Source: Juglans regia | Taxonomy: Eukaryota > Streptophyta > Magnoliopsida > Fagales > Juglandaceae | Reading direction: 5' to 3' | Length of the DNA stretch: 64,000 nt | Assembly (NCBI RefSeq): GCF_001411555.2 | Contig: NC_049903.1 | Location: 12,210,362-12,274,361, forward strand | Shown here: piece by piece, positions 45,041 to 59,000 of the stretch | Numbering within the stretch: the first letter of the stretch is position 1 | Layout: each line of letters opens with the position of its first letter | The notes under the pieces: generated by a model | Told to the model about the DNA's origin: nothing | The model's input: the letters and a program-made list of their open reading frames with translations, nothing else | Databases searched by the model: none | Translations under genes and position numbers: made by a program

Positions 45041-48000
45041 GAGCTTGGCAATGGCCTAGCCATTTGCCAATGCAAGTTCAAATTAAAGAGGGAAAGTGTA
45101 AAAAAACTCCAGCATTGGCCTAGCTAAACTTACAAAGTTTAACATATCTGCTACAGTAATTGTTAGCAGCTCGCCAAGTATGGAGAGCGACTGTTTACAC
45201 ACCAAATTAATTTTTTATCATTTCTCTGCCCGCTCTTTCATTCCCTCGGTTTTTTTCTTCTTCATCTCAAAACCCTCGTTTCTTCTATATTTTTTTATTT
45301 CTCCCGAAACTGTCTTCGCTCCTTTCTTCTCCGCAAGAAATTTTCCTTCAGCCCCATTCTTCCCCAGCCCGCAGCGTCCCCTTCTCTCCAGTGGTCACAT
45401 TCTCCAGCCAAAAGCCGTCGTCTTCGTGGTCTTCAACGTAAGTCTCTCTTCCTCACTCTTCTTTCCCTCTTCTCCATGCCGTCTCTTCTCTCCCTCTTCT
45501 CCGATTCTTCAACGTAAATCACCTGCCAATTTGCTACCCAGGACAAATAATTATTGAATCGGCTTGGCTCCACGAATCGTCCAGAAGGCACTACAAATTC
45601 ATCCACAAATCGGCTGGGCTCTACCCTATACAACATCCACGAAACGTAAGTACGGCTGGATCTCTGAAAATTAAGTAAATTCTAAGATTAATATGTATAA
45701 CTACTGGCTAGGCTGCATATATCTGTGCATATGGGTTAAGAACAGTGTCGTGATCAGGGTACGCCCATAAATTAATGCCATGATCAGCTCGATCGAGCTG
45801 TAATCTGCCATCAAGTTGTATATATAGTCTTTGGACCACCAGATTAAATTAATTGAGAGCTAGTTAATCAAACAGAAGATCAGAGGCCTCTTACTTGATA
45901 TTCATGCTCATTGCTCATGGATTTTTGGTGATCTTCCAGCATCATCACACACACACACACACACATATATATGAAATATCCACCTCCAAAGTTTTAATAC
46001 TCTGATGAACTATATACACACACATATATACAAATAAAAAATTATATTTTGCTAGTCAGTACTAATTATATTCAATCTAGGTCCATAATGAAGTCATGAA
46101 GTAGAACTACACAAATGCATGTTCTACTAATTTAATAATGTGGTTCACCTTGAGATAAGGGAATTGACTTTGTTGGGTTTGTTTTTTTTTGTGAATGATT
46201 GGTGTCTGTTTGGTGTATAATATGCTGCTATTTATATTGGATAGTCCTAGAAAAGTGGCTGCAGGTGGTTGTTTGATGCAGTTTAGTGGTGAATCAAGTG
46301 TCTTATTATAGTGGAGCTCTTATTTGTTTCTTGAGTGTATGGTTTTTAATTAATTTTGCATGCTACTACTGGTTTCAAGAGTGAAGATGAAAATACCAAC
46401 CCTGTTTGTTGTCTAGAAATGGGCATTTTTCTGTTTGCTGACCTGAAGAAAAATATTTAAAACATATATATCCCATCTCATTTTCATGTGTGAAGATATG
46501 TGTGTAAATACGTCTGAAGACATGTGTGAAGATATGTAAAGAAACTGTAGGAAAGAAAGTTTTGCATGTAGGAACATTATACCATTCTTCCAGTAACAGT
46601 GTTCTTGTGATGGTGGTTATTGGTCTGACCAAATCAGAAAGAAAGACCCATTACCTTAGTGCTCTTGGGTTTTCTACAGTCCATTTCTAAAAAGTTCAGC
46701 TTTATGTTGGGTTTATGCAGAACTCTGTTTGGTGATTTTAGATAATAATGTCTCTTTTAAAGCTGCTAAAATACTATCTCAACAAATATGTTTTGACTGC
46801 ATTTTTGGTGATATGAAACAATCTCTTATATGTTAGCATCTGTTCTTCCTATTGTTTTTTCCCTTTTGAGGTTAGTTTGCTAATTAATCTTCACAGCTCT
46901 GGTGCCCGATTGTTTGTGTTTGATTCTTTGCTTCAACATATGATAATTTGTATATTTGTATTTGATGTTAGAGTATGGTTATCATAATGCTCTGGTTTCT
47001 CTGTTGGTCTGTACATTTGGGAGATAAAGGGCTCATTATTTGCACTTGTATAATTTGCTTTTTGGATTTGATTGTTTGATTCAAACTATTTTGAACTTTT
47101 GACGTTAGGTCTTGCTAAAACTGTTTTTTCCCCTGCCCATGTGATGTAGGAAATATAAGCTTGTATCAGGACAAACTAGAGAGGTTCATAGACTTGAGTA
47201 AAGGTACATTTGTCTCTTTGAAATTTTGACATTTGTTGTAAATTTCTCATCTTAAAATGTCATCGTGAATGGTGCTGCAAGTGCAAGGGCACTCTTAATC
47301 TTACTATGAAGATTTTACTTTATTTTAAGATGAAAGTGACTGGGCTGGGTCATTTAATATGCAGAGCATACTATCATATGCTCAAATTTGATTTTTTTTT
47401 AGAATCTCATTTTCTAATGACAATATTCTTGTGTTGGCTGTAGTTTATTTTCCTCTTAACTGATCATTGCATGATTTTGAATTTTTTCTTCAAGCACCAC
47501 TTCGACCCTCTACTACCTTGAATTATCAGGCTGCAACACGTTTTATTGAGCATTCTTTCCCTGACCTAACCCCAGGTAAATTGTTCTTTTCTAATTTTTA
47601 TGTTCATGAATCTTTAACCATTTTTAGCTCTTTGCATTGAGGGATTGCTCATTTTTTGTACACCAGAAGCTAAGTATGAGAAATATTAGTAGAGGAGAGG
47701 GGCCAAAGATGAAGTATCTAGAGGAGTGTCCAATAGAAGCGGAAGTATCAATCATCTGAAAAACAATCGGTTCAAATAGCTGCCAAGGAATTTCTTGAGA
47801 AGGCAGCTCGTGAACTTTGATAATAAAGGTGGTTTTAGGGGACCTCTACAGATTTTGAGCCTTTTATGTATAATTCTGGATATCATGGATTCATCTTTCC
47901 CTGTGACAGTAACAACTCTTTGAAGGGTTGGGTAGAAGAAAGGTTGGCATCTTTGTATATATGATTCTTGGGTGTGAAGGGTTGGCAAAATGTATTATAT

Positions 48001-48201
48001 GAAGAGTATTTGCAAAATAAAAAAAAATAAAAAAAATAAATTGTCAAATATTATTAAAATATATAATATAATATTATTATTTTAATTTTAAGATGGCTAG
48101 TCCAATGTGGGTTCACCTAGCTAAAAGTTGATGTCATAGTTAAAAGTTGAGATTCTAGCTAAATTTTGGACTTGGCAATGGTTAGGCCATTGCCAATGCT
48201 C
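45041..48201 (+). mobile_element. TIR transposon with TAA duplication carrying gene fragments (Pack-type), 3161 bp
   Basis: Starts GAGCTTGGCAATGGCCTAGC and ends with the complement of GAGCATTGGCAATGGCCTAA, TIRs of about 30 bp. TAA lies on each side (45038-45040 and 48202-48204). A 3-bp TAA/TTA duplication fits PIF/Harbinger elements; the superfamily is otherwise undetermined because no transposase is present. The inside holds exon-like pieces instead. Confidence 0.75.
45180..47840 (+). pseudogene. Captured gene fragments of unknown identity inside the TIR element
   Basis: 45200-45650 is CT-rich like a plant 5' UTR and first exon; the 125-codon frame there has low-complexity Ser/Pro/Phe content and is probably not coding. 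Further right are exon-like blocks: LYQDKLERFIDLSK (about 47162-47203), PSTTLNYQAATRFIEHSFPD (about 47504-47567, followed by a GTAAAT donor) and a Lys/Glu-rich block with SSEKQSVQIAAKEFLEKAAR (about 47665-47820) with frame changes. They look like consecutive exons of one host gene. I do not recognise the protein. Confidence 0.5.
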
Positions 48202-48564
48202 TAAGGATAGAACCAAAATTGTAACACTCTTAAAAAGAATTAACAAAGGATATATATCCACTTGTACCAATGTATTAGTCCTAGCACTTATTATATAATG
48301 CGTTACTTTACGGCTTAGTTAAATTACCTATTAAAGTGCTCCATTAATTGCCATCTCGTCTTGAAATATTTATTTGAAGAAAAAAGATACGCATACTACT
48401 ATTTTCATATCCATATTTTAAATGAGTGATATTTTTGTAAAATAACTTATAAAATTAGTGACATCATTTTATAAAAATATCTTTAATTTAGAACATGATT
48501 ATGAAAAAGATTGTACCCATATCATTATTTTTATTTCAATGCATGCCCAACATTATTTCTTTTA

Positions 48565-48735
48565 GAGAAAATATATTTATAACCGTGAATTGCGTAACCG
48601 CCGCGTAATCACTTTGAAAAAAATGAATAAAACATGAGACTTACATGAAAAAAATTAATTTTTTAATAGTGGACCTCACTCTTTTTCAAAGTGATTACGC
48701 GGCGGTTACGCACTTCACGGTTGTCTGTAGAAATA
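48565..48735. mobile_element. Foldback MITE, family A copy 4 (best preserved)
   Basis: ACCGTGAATTGCGTAACCGC plus CGCGTAATCACTTTGAAAAA on the left is matched by its complement on the right (48683-48722) with one mismatch, around the family core AAATTAATTTTTTAATAGTGG. The whole forms a near-perfect 40-bp stem. Confidence 0.85.
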
Positions 48736-48831
48736 TTTATGTGTCCTAAATTTACAAATATCATTTTTAAGAAAATTCTTGATATTGATGGGGATAATTT
48801 TTTGCGTTCAAATGTAAAAACTTCTTGAGGT

Positions 48832-49200
48832 CTGGTTTGGATAATGAATTGAGATGAGATGAATTGATATTATTTGTAAATAGTAGTGAGATGTTTGAGT
48901 TGAGATAATTAGATGAGTTAGAAATAGTTTGAGTTAAAATATTTTATAGGGTTTTGAGAAATGAGAGAAAAAAAGTTAAATACAAATATTATAAATTTAA
49001 AATATTGTTAGAATATAATTTTTTAATCTTATTTTTATTTTGAGATTTGAAAATGTTAAATTATTTTTTATATTTTGTTTAGAAGTTTGAAAACATTGTA
49101 ATAATTAGATGAAAAAATTCAAGATTTTAAATTAAAAAGTATTTATATTTATAGTGTTTGAACATTGAGATGAGATAAGATTTCATCTGTTCAAACGAAT
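48832..49200. mobile_element. Family B MITE, ~370 bp
   Basis: Left end GGTTTGGATAATGAATTGAG then ATGAGATGAA; right end is the complement of a similar motif (GAGATGAGATAAGATTTCATC). The inside closely matches 60700-60990 (shared AAAAAGTT, ATTATTAGAATATAATTTTT, TTTTGTTTGGAAGTTTG-type blocks). Confidence 0.7.
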
Positions 49201-50081
49201 CTAATCAAAATATAAAAATAAGGACGTTGCTACATCTACAGAGGATTTCTACCGAAATCCTTGACCGATTAGTTAAAATATATTTTTTTATTTTTTTAAT
49301 TGGTACTTTCACCATTTTTTAAACTATTTTGATATTTTTTAAAAATAAAAAAATCACATATTCATTAAAAAAACTCACTTAATCATTAAGAAAAAAAATT
49401 TAAAAAAATTTCGGTGGCCACCTTCAGTGTGACTACCTTATCTAGGAAAAACATTTCCCTAAAAATAATAAGAAATACTAAACCTATCGAAAATTTATCC
49501 TGAATGTGTGTTTCGAAGTTTTTTTATTTTATTTAATAATTAAGAAAATATTTTTTAATAAAGTTGTGAATTTTTTATTTATTTTTTAAATATTTATGAT
49601 GATTTAAAATATATATATATATATATAAAATCTACTTTTATGGAAACACATTCGGCACAAATTTTGGTTGATGTGTTGCTCAAAAATAATTTAGGGGTAT
49701 TCACAGGTCAAACTAGAAAGTCAAAAAGTCAAAAACCACCTCATTTCTCAACGGCTGGAGGACACCAGCGTGTCAGTATCAGGCAAAATACCGTATCTTT
49801 TTCTCACACAAATATCTCCCCCAAATTACTAATTTGACCTCTTAAATTTCAGCTAATTTCCCCTAGTACCCACCAACTTATCCGAAATTCAAGATTTCCC
49901 CCCAAGTCCTGTGAAATCCTAGGAAAGGAAGCAAATAAAATCGCGCAGCAGATCTGCCATGACATATACCTTTGGAAGGACTTGTATTTCAGGCCGTACG
50001 CTCGACTGTTTGAAAGGAAAAGCGTCGCCATCAGACACTTTCTTCATTCCTTGTCGTAGAAAGTCATTGTGAAAGAAAGAG

Positions 50082-53000
50082 ATGCTTGAATTGAGAGGAG
50101 GCGCCTGCTTGCCACGGGTGTTGGTGGGTGTCAATGTGGTTCTTGCTCTAGTTGATGCCATTATTGCTGTTCTTGCATTTTATCAGGTTTGTTCTGCTCC
50201 TTTTGATTTCGGTTTTAGGTTTTTTTCTCTTGCGTTTTCAAATTTGAGTCCTTTGTGTCTTCTTTGCTTCTTGGATAAGATGATATGATACGGAATGTGG
50301 ATAGTAAATCTGTATGGAGTGGGACTTGATTGATGGAGTTGGTTTTGCAGAGTGAGTGTGAACGTTTTAGAGTGTTAAAGAGTGGAATTTGATAAAAAGA
50401 AATTGGTTTTGCTTGTCGGTTTGGGTGGTTTAGAGTTTGAGCTGGGCCTTTTGCGTTTGTATGATAAATTGTGAATGCGGGTACCATTCATTTTAATGGT
50501 TGGGACGGTTGGGTGAAAGAGTAAGAGTATTTGTCATGTTGAGGGAGGGTTTGCTTTGATTTTATGACATTCAATTGAAAGTAAGGGATTTTATGTAAAA
50601 AGTTAGTGGACTTCCATTTGAAATTGAGTGAACTGCCATTCAAGTGTTGAAAGTGGGTTAAGGAGACTGTGCAATTTGAATTAGCAGTGGCTATATCTGC
50701 TGACAGAATCGTAAAGCCTGGTATTCCTGATAAGAATAACCTCGTCATTCTTATTTGTATGTGATATGTGTATGCTAAATGCCACCTGGAAACTGTATTT
50801 GCTAGCCGACTTTAGTTGGCTCTTAGGTGGTTGGTTGCATTATATGTTCGGTATTTCCTGCTTGCTATATTCTTTATCTATTTGTTAAAGTACCAGTCAG
50901 AGGATTATTATTATTTGTTAATTGATATATGATAAGCTATCTTTGGAATACTCAACCCATCTGAGATCTTGTCCTGACAGCCTGAAAGTCAATGTGTTTA
51001 ATACAAGAGATGCAATTTGAGGTTTGCTGGGCTGGACCTTGAAGAAATACCAAATAATTGATTGTGTAGAAATGTTCGCTATTGTTGTGACCATGGCATT
51101 TAGAACCACTTCACTCAACACAAGAAAGACTATGGTCGGGTGTCTGATTTCTTTTTGGGACATACTCTTATTCCATTTGTGTCGTTGAGCTTTGTTTCAA
51201 ATGACTGCCCATTAACCCATAAAAGAGGTGGAGAGTTGAATTGTGGATTCAAGATCCATTGAATGCACATGTAACTTACCAATAAAAGTCCCCTTATTCC
51301 ATTTGCTTTCTCAAGAACTCTCCCCAGCTGACAAAGGCTTAAATCACAGGGTATGCCATGCTGTCCTTGCTTTACATGTAATTTATTTCGGGATCATATA
51401 TTCCTGTTGAATTATTTGTATCGTGAGTTTAAAGGACCACCATGTCAACTCAGTTTCTTTTCCGTCCACCTTCTCATTTTGGGTTGGCCGAGAGATATTT
51501 AATTTTAGGGTTCTGGCTGGACTTTTCTATATATTTTTGTCATTCCAAAAATTATGATTAATTAAAATTTCATTGAAAAAGTTCTACTTTCTATTAGCGT
51601 ATTGAGTTTCTAAAATTACAATGGTAAGTGCACTTAGGATCATGTTGTCAACAAGGGACTGCCTCACCTAATATAGTACTCATTTTTTATTTATTGCTTA
51701 GGCACAATTATGCTGTCAGTGCTGATTCCATCATGCTGGAAGTTTTCAGTTTTAGTTTTACCCTCATTTGTTTCTGATTGTTGATTGATTATTTACATCA
51801 GTTTTAGTCGGTGCATTTGGCAGGAGAGAAATGATAGAGGCTTCGAAGATCGTGAGAGAACATTGGATGAGCTTAAAGTTTTCTTTTTCAAAACTTTATT
51901 GGGCTATAGTTTGTAATGGGCTAAATGTCCATGATCTTCTACTTTTGATTGTAAACTCTAATTAGGTTATTCTCATGTATAGAATTCTATGAATAAAGCT
52001 TCTTGATTACCTATAAAAAAATAAAATAAAAAAATTATTGGAACACATACTTCTAATGTCTACAAAGAATAGCAATAGTTGTCATTAATTGTAAAGGTTT
52101 TGAGGTATAATGTTAGTAGTCTGAAGATGTTATGTTAATCCTGCATGTCATTTGAAGTTCTTTTTCTGATTGTCATTTTGCCTGATTGTGATCCAGTTGA
52201 TAAGGATTCACTTAAGGAATTCACAAGTTGTCTGGACTCGCCAAAAAGTGAGTGATATGCTACATATCATCATACCACACACCTCCAATTGTCTGTGTTA
52301 ATATGTATGCGTATCTATAATTTAATAATCAACAGGCTTGCTAGATCAATCTAGGAGTTATGATACATGCACATCAATGATGCATAATTTGTTTACTTTC
52401 CTGTCTAAATTTGAAGAATTTTGGGAAATCTATTTGTCCTGATGGGATTGGGACTAATCTCAGATATTAAATGCATGTCATAAATATTGATTTCAAGATT
52501 TAGGTTAACAATTGAAGTCACCAATCACTTTATGTTGTGCACAATCTTCATGGGATAGATGGATAGACATGGGAAAGATGACTAATGGTAAGGTAAATTA
52601 AATGGTGCTGTCTGTAAATGCTGTTTTAGTTTAAGAGGAATCTCTGATATATGATGAATGTGTATGGTTAAGACTTAACTCTTCAACATACATATGTGCA
52701 TGTGGACTCACATATGTAGACATTTATGAATCTGTATACCTGCAAATATAACTAGTTATATATTGAGTTCCAATTAATCAAATTGGCATATTTTGATACT
52801 TATGACTGTCAAAACTGCAGGTGTTTCACCTAATGATTGGATCTTCTAGTATGGGTAAGCGATTGTGTTTTCTCATTCTATCGCCTTCTCCGTTTTGTAT
52901 TTTACTTCTATTGTAAATTGTTCACTGTGACCCTTTGATGATATTTAATTTATGATTGCCTCTTTTTTATGAATATAATCAGCCTTTTTGCCATCTTATT

Positions 53001-56000
53001 CTAATCCATCTTCAATTTTGTGTTAAAAGTTCATTTGATAATTGCTTTCAGCATATAATACTAGTTTTATGACTGTTTTAAGTGCATCATACATCATGCT
53101 TGATGAGTGTGGGCTGGTAAAGATAGATTGATTTTTTTATAAGTAAGATAAAAAGATAGATTGAATTTATCCAGTAATCAGCATGATCAATTATTTTCAA
53201 TAAGAGCTCCACCTTTCCATGGAAGAATATGTGGCGGAGTAAAGTCCCTTTGGGAGTGGCTTTCTTTCTATGGACGACCGCTTTGGGAAAGATCTTCACC
53301 TTGGATAATTTGAGGAATTCACGAGTATTTGTTTTAGATTGGTGTTGCATGTGCAAGAGGAACGGGTAATCAGTGAACCATCTCTTGCTCCATTGTGAAG
53401 TAGCCAACTCCCTGTGGAATTTTATCTTCGGTCTTTTCAGACTAGTTTGAGTTATGCCTTGAAGTGTCATTGAATTCCAAGATTTGGAAGGAAAATTTGG
53501 CAGCTATCAAAGCAAGACACTGGAAAATGATTCCAATATGCTCAATTTTGTGCCCTTGGAGAGAAATATATGGCCGTTAATTCGAAGATTGTGGACTTCC
53601 GTGCGCTGAACTTTGTATCACTTGATTGCTGCACATTTTTGTCACTTTAGTTTTAGTTTCTAGAATGTTCGAACTCATAAAAAAATCAGAATGTTCTGGG
53701 TGTCTTTACTTTTAATAGCTTGGCATTTCTTGTGTATTTATGCCGTTCGAACTCATGATGATGATGATGATGATGATGATTGATGTCCACGTAGATGCTA
53801 GATAGAAAGAAAGCATATGAATAATTTAATGATAATAATAATTTGGAATAGCCTTGTACACACTAAAAATAAGAATAGTCCTGTACTGCTACACATCATG
53901 CGTGTATATTGAGCTAAACCTTTTGTTTTTATGAATAAAATTTTTGATTATCTATTAAAAAAAAGGAATAGACTATGACCTGATCTCTTTAATCTTTAGT
54001 TTATCTAGGGGACTGCTGGCAACCGTTTTGGTGCTTTGATGATGATCCCGATGCACTACCTGTATACTGAGTCTTGTATGAATGTAATAATTTTTTTTTT
54101 TTTTTTAATGTTTGGGAACCTCTCCAAGGCAGGGCCCTTCGAACCCACCCCTGCAAAGTAAACCCGGTCCCGTGCACCGTACCCTTGGAAGTTTCCCTAC
54201 ACGGAACTGGTTAAATCGTTGGCTTTTCACCGGGGGGTGTGGCCCCAAAGGGTTGTTTGCACTCATGAGGTGTTGAACCTTGGACCTTGAAGGGAGTGAT
54301 ACCCCAAGACCAAGGCCTTCACCACTTGGGCCAACCCCTTGGTTCTGTATGAATGTAAAATGATGGGCAATAGTTCTTCCATACTAGATTTATTCGCTCA
54401 ACATAAATAGAATCAGTTTCTTGTCTCTGGTTCCTGAAGTTGAAACTTACTAGTTAAATATAGGTTGCAACTCTGTAAATCCTGGTCTCTTGCTTCCTAA
54501 GGACTTTGGATGTCCTTTACTATTTTTGGATATTACACATGCTTCAGGGTCTCCAAGTAGTTTTTGCATACCAGGTAACTAATTTACTGTAATATCTCTG
54601 TTCTAAAGAACTTGAGAATTTTTCACATCATGACTTCATGAAGCATCTTCATACTAGGTGCTTTAACTTTAGTATCTTACCTTTCCAGAGTACATGGACC
54701 TGCAGATTATACTTTTTTCCCCTACATTCTTTCTTTCCATATTTTATTGCTCTTTTGTTGCTTTTATTTATACCTTGACACTAAGCACTTCTTTTCATAA
54801 GCTAGACATATGCTTGTCCTTATACTGCATTTGGCAGCGAAGACTTCAATTCTGAATTTTTTTTTTTTTTGTTACTTCTGTGCAAAATTGCCCTTGCTGT
54901 GTGTTTTTCTGAGGGAGGCAAGATACCCCTCTCTCTGGACTATTAGCCATATTTGATTCAGTTGAATATCATATCATCACCATTTGTTTCTTCATATCTT
55001 ACTAGTTTTGGTTAACGTTGTTGTATGATTTTGAACAGCTTGGAATTTACTTGTGCATCACTAAGACACTGCAAGACCTTCATGCATGCTTAATTGCTTA
55101 TTTCCCCCCTCTTCCCTTGTTTCTTTTAGTTGTCATTTTCGAAGATATGCCTGGTATTAGTTTATGATAGCCTTAATATTTTGATTAAATCCTTGATTTA
55201 AACTGAAGCTTTAGATGAATTTCCACCATTGCAGGTTACTTCATTTATTTTGTATTAGCTCTCCTTGCTGCTTGCAAGGGTTGGCTGTGTTGGTCTAACT
55301 CTTGTGGTTTTATCGTCATGGGTATGCCTTCAATCTTAATTACTGACTTGATACCCATGTTAAGGATTGTGAAGTATTGAATCGTGCAAATTTTTTTCTT
55401 TGCAGCTTTCCCAAAAATTCTATTTTTTGCGGCGTTTCTTTTACTTTTATCATTCTGGTATGTTTCTCCTTTTTATCATTTGGTTATTCTAAATTTATCT
55501 GTAATAGTCATGAAAGTCTGGAGTTCATTAGTTTTCCTCTGAGTCATGAATGCAATCACCAATCTTTGAATGTCGAAAGTACAATCTTTCATCCAAAAGG
55601 GTTCCTTAAAAGAAGAAGAATCACCAATAACTTCAGTAGGACTTTGTTTCACAAATTTTAAATGGCAAATCTGGGAAGTAATCAATCTCCACTACCCACC
55701 TTCTGATCAAGGAAAAAAATCTGTCCCAGAGTTTGCACCTTATCTTAAAACTGAAGGGAGTGGAGATATTTTTTCCATGTTTTATCTATACCTGCATAGA
55801 ATTTGAAAAGGACTGTTCAAGGACAATTTTTTTGGGTAGGAAGACATTTTCTAGTAATGTCGCCAGTTTCCCTAAATGTTCATTATCTGCTTTATTAATC
55901 TTTGATGGATACTGAAATGCAAAGCTCTTTTGGAGGGTGGTCTATCTTTCTTGATTCCTTCACCTTGAGGTTGGGGTTCTGTTGGTTGGAGCTTTCTGCA

Positions 56001-59000
56001 CAAATTTTTCTGTTTATTTTAAATTTCTTACTTTGCTTTTGTCCACAATTCACAAAGTTCTGCTTGAAATGCTATGGCAGTCAATAATGCTAAATGAATT
56101 ATGTAGTTGTTTGTGTATCCTACATTGCTTTGATAGGGAAGTGCTATCTATTGTCTAGCACTATCACATGCTGCTGGATACAATTTGGAGCCAATGACCT
56201 CTTTTTTTTCTGCAATATATAAAGGAGTAGCATTTGGATGATGTATCTGTTTTATTTTTCCTTTTCCATGGTGCACATGATTTTTTGGTCATTCATTTCA
56301 CGAAGCCACCTAAAGTACTGGAAAGATTTTGTTAAAAAAAAGTCATTATCTGTTCAATTAAGTTCCATCAACAATGTTGGTGCTACTAGATGTATGCCTT
56401 GGGGGGGGAGAGGAAACAGTTTGGGTGAAGTTGAGTTTGGGAATGATGCCAGTTACAAATTTCTGTAAATTGTTTTTCATTTGTCATCTTGTATCAATTG
56501 TTTGACAAGTGAAAGTATTGTATCAATTGTTTGATTTTGAATATTTCCATTGTATGTGAAATATTGTCATTGCATTTGATCGATGTAAAAGACTTCTTTC
56601 AGGCTAGTGTTTCCTATGACAATTTTCTATGTTTCTCTGGTGGATGCTTTTTATAGGGTTGACCTTTGCCATCAGGCAAACGATGAGGATGATGAATATG
56701 AAGAAAGCAGTTCTCAGGAAGCTTTATTGGATAAGACCTTAAATAAACCAAGTTCGTCAAAAACAGATGGTCATAGAAAGTGTTTTCCCCTCCGCTTTTT
56801 CAATGTTGGAAGCCGCCAAAAGATCGTGATATTGGTATGCCCAACAGTGAAAAATCCCTTGTTACCTATTAAAAAAAAATCCTTTGAGTATCTACTTATA
56901 CCTCTTAATACAGACTGCTTATTGAGTATCTATTCATCAGAGAGATCAATTTATTCAACTCTGTTAACTCACTTCTTATTTACCAGGTTACTGTTCTAGT
57001 TTTTGTTGTAATGATGGCATGTGCTCTTATAATCTGGATTGGGATGGGAAAGAATCCTATTGATTCTGCAGTTGTGGCTCGGGTATGGACACATTAATTA
57101 CAGTTCTACTTTTCCACATTGATGTTGTCAAAGATCACCCTCTAGTGTTTTTTCAACAGAATGCCTGTCATCACCACTATTGCAACATGATTCAAGGCAT
57201 CTTGACGCTTATAACTTAAAATTCAATCCAGTACTTATTCTGTGTGGATATAAATAATGTTGTTCCAGGCTGCTGGAAGGATTTCTAGCAACCTATTCAG
57301 GGCACTTAGCTACTGTCAATTAATGCCGTAAATTAGTTGGGTGGCCAGTCTGTTTCCTCTTGCATTTTGTATATCAACTTTGGAGAGAGGTTGTGTGATT
57401 ATTTATATAACTTGTCGTTTAAAATAAAAGTAACTACTTTTATTAAAGATATGTTCTCAACTTTATTAACTTAACCATATATTGCTAGTGAAATGAATTG
57501 CTAAAAAATATAAATTAAATTATTTTTCCTATAGTAAAAAGTAGGTTGAGTATTCCAACACGGTATTGAAGTGTTTTGGTTTTTGTTTAAAAGTGAAACC
57601 ATGGTGCAATAATCTACTCATCAATGCAGGTGTATGTAGACTTTTTTGCCATAGCAATACTTTTATTAGGAGGAGCATTAGCATGTTATGGTGAGCAACT
57701 ACATTTCAGTAGTCAGTTTTCTCTTGCGATTTCTGTATGTGGCATATTGCCTGTTGCTTTCTTTGATGTAATGCCCAAGTGCTCTCACCCTGTTGTATAG
57801 TGTGGCATAAGAAATGAAGATTCCTCGGAATGCTAATTGTAAAAATTAATCAATAGTGGGATACTTGTTTTCATTCATAATGCTTTTCATCAGTATTTTT
57901 CTTTCTTAGTTTTTTTCCCTGCATAGCTCTTGTATATTAGATTAAGATATGCCCTTTCTTTTTCTATTAGGATCTTATTATGTGACCTTATAATCTTATA
58001 AAATAAAACAATCTGAGAACTATATAATGACTTTATTGCATATTTTTCCACTTGTCCTAGGTATTTAGTTGTGTATAGTCTTGATCCTTTTTTATTAAAT
58101 TAGCTTAATCTAATATTCCCTTGTCCATATTTGATCCTTTCTTTGAATTCTGAGCTCATGATTGAGTCATCAATCATGGGAATGGAGTTCAGGAATAAGA
58201 GAGGGTAGCATATCTCATGGCTTTTTGTCGACTAATGTTAACCGTCAGTGTTGATTTCTAGATATTCCTGGAGCTAGATGATGCATACCTGAAACAAACT
58301 CAGTGCTTTAGGGATAGAACATTGCACACCAAGAACATGTTCATAAAATCAGTTGGTGGAATTTAGAAACTAAAATGTTTGAGTGGGATTACCGAATACA
58401 AGATTAGGAATATGCCGCCTCATTTAATAAGATATAGCCAAAAAAATCAGAATATAGATAATTTAACAGTGAGAGGTATGGGTGATGCCGGGACGAGTGG
58501 TAGATCTATTAGCCTGCTCAAGATGTCAATCTGAGAGTGAATGCAGCAGAATATTATGAGAAATTAATCCAAACTGTTTAATGTGGTGCATTTGGCATGA
58601 AAGAAATTATTGAAGTGTCAAAGAGCTGACAAGGACATTGGAGGATATCAAAGCTTTATTCATCAACATGCTATACTTGTGGCTGGCTTCTGATTTAAGT
58701 TTCTCTAGCTTAAGTTCTGAGGACTTACTTGATCTTTTTACTTTCTGTAGTTAGGTATATCTGATGTATACTCCCATAGTACTTTGATAGTGCCTTTTTT
58801 ATAATGAACTAAAATTTGCTCATAAAAAAAACAGTGGAAGGTATTATAGATCATTACTCACCAAGTGGGTTTGGATGTGGTTTTTGGCCTTAAGAGTCAG
58901 TAAGTATATATGAGTTAGGTTTGTTGATATGACAATTGAATAGTTGACATGGATGTGATGGCAATGATGACAAGACATCTAGTGCCTTACTTGGTGATGA

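Larger units (their letters stand above)
48205..50081. other. Intergenic region before the TOM1-like gene
   Basis: Contains the family A MITE (48565-48735), family B MITE (48832-49200) and a weak inverted-end unit at about 49222-49445 (CTACCGAAAT / complement of ATTTCGGTGGCCACC). 49640-50081 is less AT-rich and probably holds the promoter and 5' UTR of the following gene. Confidence 0.45.

Noticed and set aside
45180..45557. 125-codon open frame as a real gene
   Set aside because: Composition is driven by a CT-rich tract (Phe, Ser, Pro, Leu); it looks like a 5' UTR captured in a transposon, without a recognisable domain.
49222..49445. Further MITE with CTACCGAAAT / ATTTCGGTGGCCACC ends
   Set aside because: The inverted match is short and imperfect and no target duplication is visible; mentioned only within the intergenic entry.
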